In this document: in pieces, positions 62,868 to 64,000 of the stretch
How positions within the stretch are numbered: the first letter of the stretch is position 1
How the letters are laid out: the number at the start of each line of letters is the position of its first letter
Origin: Rhodocyclaceae bacterium
GTDB taxonomy: Bacteria > Pseudomonadota > Gammaproteobacteria > Burkholderiales > Rhodocyclaceae
NCBI GenBank assembly: GCA_008933825.1
Contig: WBUF01000002.1
Location: 62,001 to 126,000 of the forward strand
Direction of reading: 5' to 3'
Length of the DNA: 64,000 bases
The notes under the pieces: generated by a model
Told to the model about the DNA's origin: nothing
The model's database searches: none
Seen by the model: only the letters and a program-made list of their open reading frames with translations
Program-made: the position numbers and the translations under genes

Positions 62868-62890
62868 AATGAATTGGGAGGTCAAGCCAA

Positions 62891-63745
<855 letters not shown>

Positions 63746-63766
63746 GCGAAGCGGGCAAGGAAAGCG

Positions 63767-63799
63767 GGCCGCTGCGGCAAACGCAGCGGCCTTTTTATT
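63767..63799. terminator. Terminator shared by rpoH and the SCO1 gene
   Basis: GGCCGCTGC (63767-63775) pairs with GCAGCGGCC (63783-63791) around a 7-base loop, followed by TTTTTATTT. It lies 21 bp after the rpoH stop, and the convergent SCO1 stop codon (63795-63797) is inside its tail. Confidence 0.88.
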
Positions 63800-64000
63800 T
63801 GCCCGCGACGAGCAGCTTGAGGTCCTGGGCGATCAGTTCGGGCTTTTCGCCGTGCTTGATGTAGAGCCGCAGCCTGCCCTTCGGGTCGTAGACGTAACTG
63901 CCGGCGGTGTGGTCCACCGTGTAGGTAGAGGGCGTACTGCCCGGCTGCTTCTTGTAGAAGACGCGGAAGTCCTGGGCCGTTTTCGCGATGGTCTGCGCGT
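63795..64000 (-). CDS. SCO1/SenC family copper chaperone, C-terminal part
   Basis: The frame is open at the window edge and its start lies outside. The 68 visible residues (AQDFRVFYKKQPGSTPSTYT, VDHTAGSYVYDPKGRLRLYI, KHGEKPELIAQDLKLLVAGK) match the end of SCO1/SenC proteins, including the conserved histidine in VDHT that binds copper with an upstream CxxxC. These proteins deliver copper to cytochrome oxidase. Confidence 0.85.
   Translation of the reverse strand, partial: AQTIAKTAQDFRVFYKKQPGSTPSTYTVDHTAGSYVYDPKGRLRLYIKHGEKPELIAQDLKLLVAGK

Overview
The window is a high-GC chromosomal segment of a betaproteobacterium. The gene order (smg-topB; gyrB-dnaN-dnaA diverging from rpmH-rnpA-yidD-yidC-mnmE; mnmG-rsmG-parA-parB; an atpIBEFHAGDC operon; ychF-pth-rplY-prs-tRNA-Gln-ispE-lolB; M16 pair; ftsYEX-rpoH) and the protein sequences fit Rhodocyclales or close relatives. 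That placement is inferred from gene order and protein style, not from a database search. The window spans the replication-origin and chromosome-partition region. Region by region: 1-6.4 kb holds the end of dprA, then smg, topB, a glyoxalase II-like hydrolase and gyrB. 6.4-9.4 kb is the origin region, with dnaN and dnaA on the minus strand and rpmH leaving on the plus strand; DnaA boxes and AT-rich DNA lie in both gaps next to dnaA. 9.4-23.2 kb is a plus-strand run: ribosomal protein L34 and RNase P protein, membrane-insertion genes, tRNA-modification GTPase MnmE, a TauE/SafE-type membrane protein, a LivK-H-MG-F type ABC importer with fused LivM and LivG, then mnmG, rsmG, parA and parB. Two parS-like sites lie in this run, one inside a 38-bp perfect palindrome that also looks like a transcription terminator. 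23.2-30.5 kb is a compact minus-strand cluster starting with an ArsR-type regulator that has no cysteine: amidohydrolase, small secreted protein, DUF2145 protein, an LplT-PlsC fusion and a large DUF2339 membrane protein. 30.6-37.7 kb is the complete F-type ATP synthase operon with a good sigma70 promoter and a clear terminator. 37.8-46.4 kb is an accessory island between the atp operon and ychF. It holds a VapBC45-like pair, a large PLD nuclease/SF2 helicase/DUF3427 protein, a Phd antitoxin with a decayed ParE toxin, HigBA, an orphan HicB, a winged-helix/nucleotidyltransferase pair (AbiE-like), a secreted protein and a 5'-truncated VOC gene. 46.5-64 kb returns to core genes: ychF to lolB, a TPR lipoprotein, mutM, a dynamin-like GTPase, ferredoxin, coaD, rsmD, two M16 peptidase homologues, ftsY-ftsE-ftsX, rpoH under a perfect CIRCE operator, and the end of a SCO1/SenC gene. 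The most unusual pattern is a dispersed repeat of about 28 bp, seen at least 12 times. It has a GCCGT box and, at a fixed distance, a GACTGACTTTTG box. Eight copies sit inside protein-coding genes and are read in frame; four sit at the joints between modules of the accessory island, all in one orientation. It behaves like a DNA-uptake signal or a spreading short repeat, and I do not recognise it. A second repeat family, CCCTCTCCC/GGGAGAGGG-type REP elements, occurs three times.
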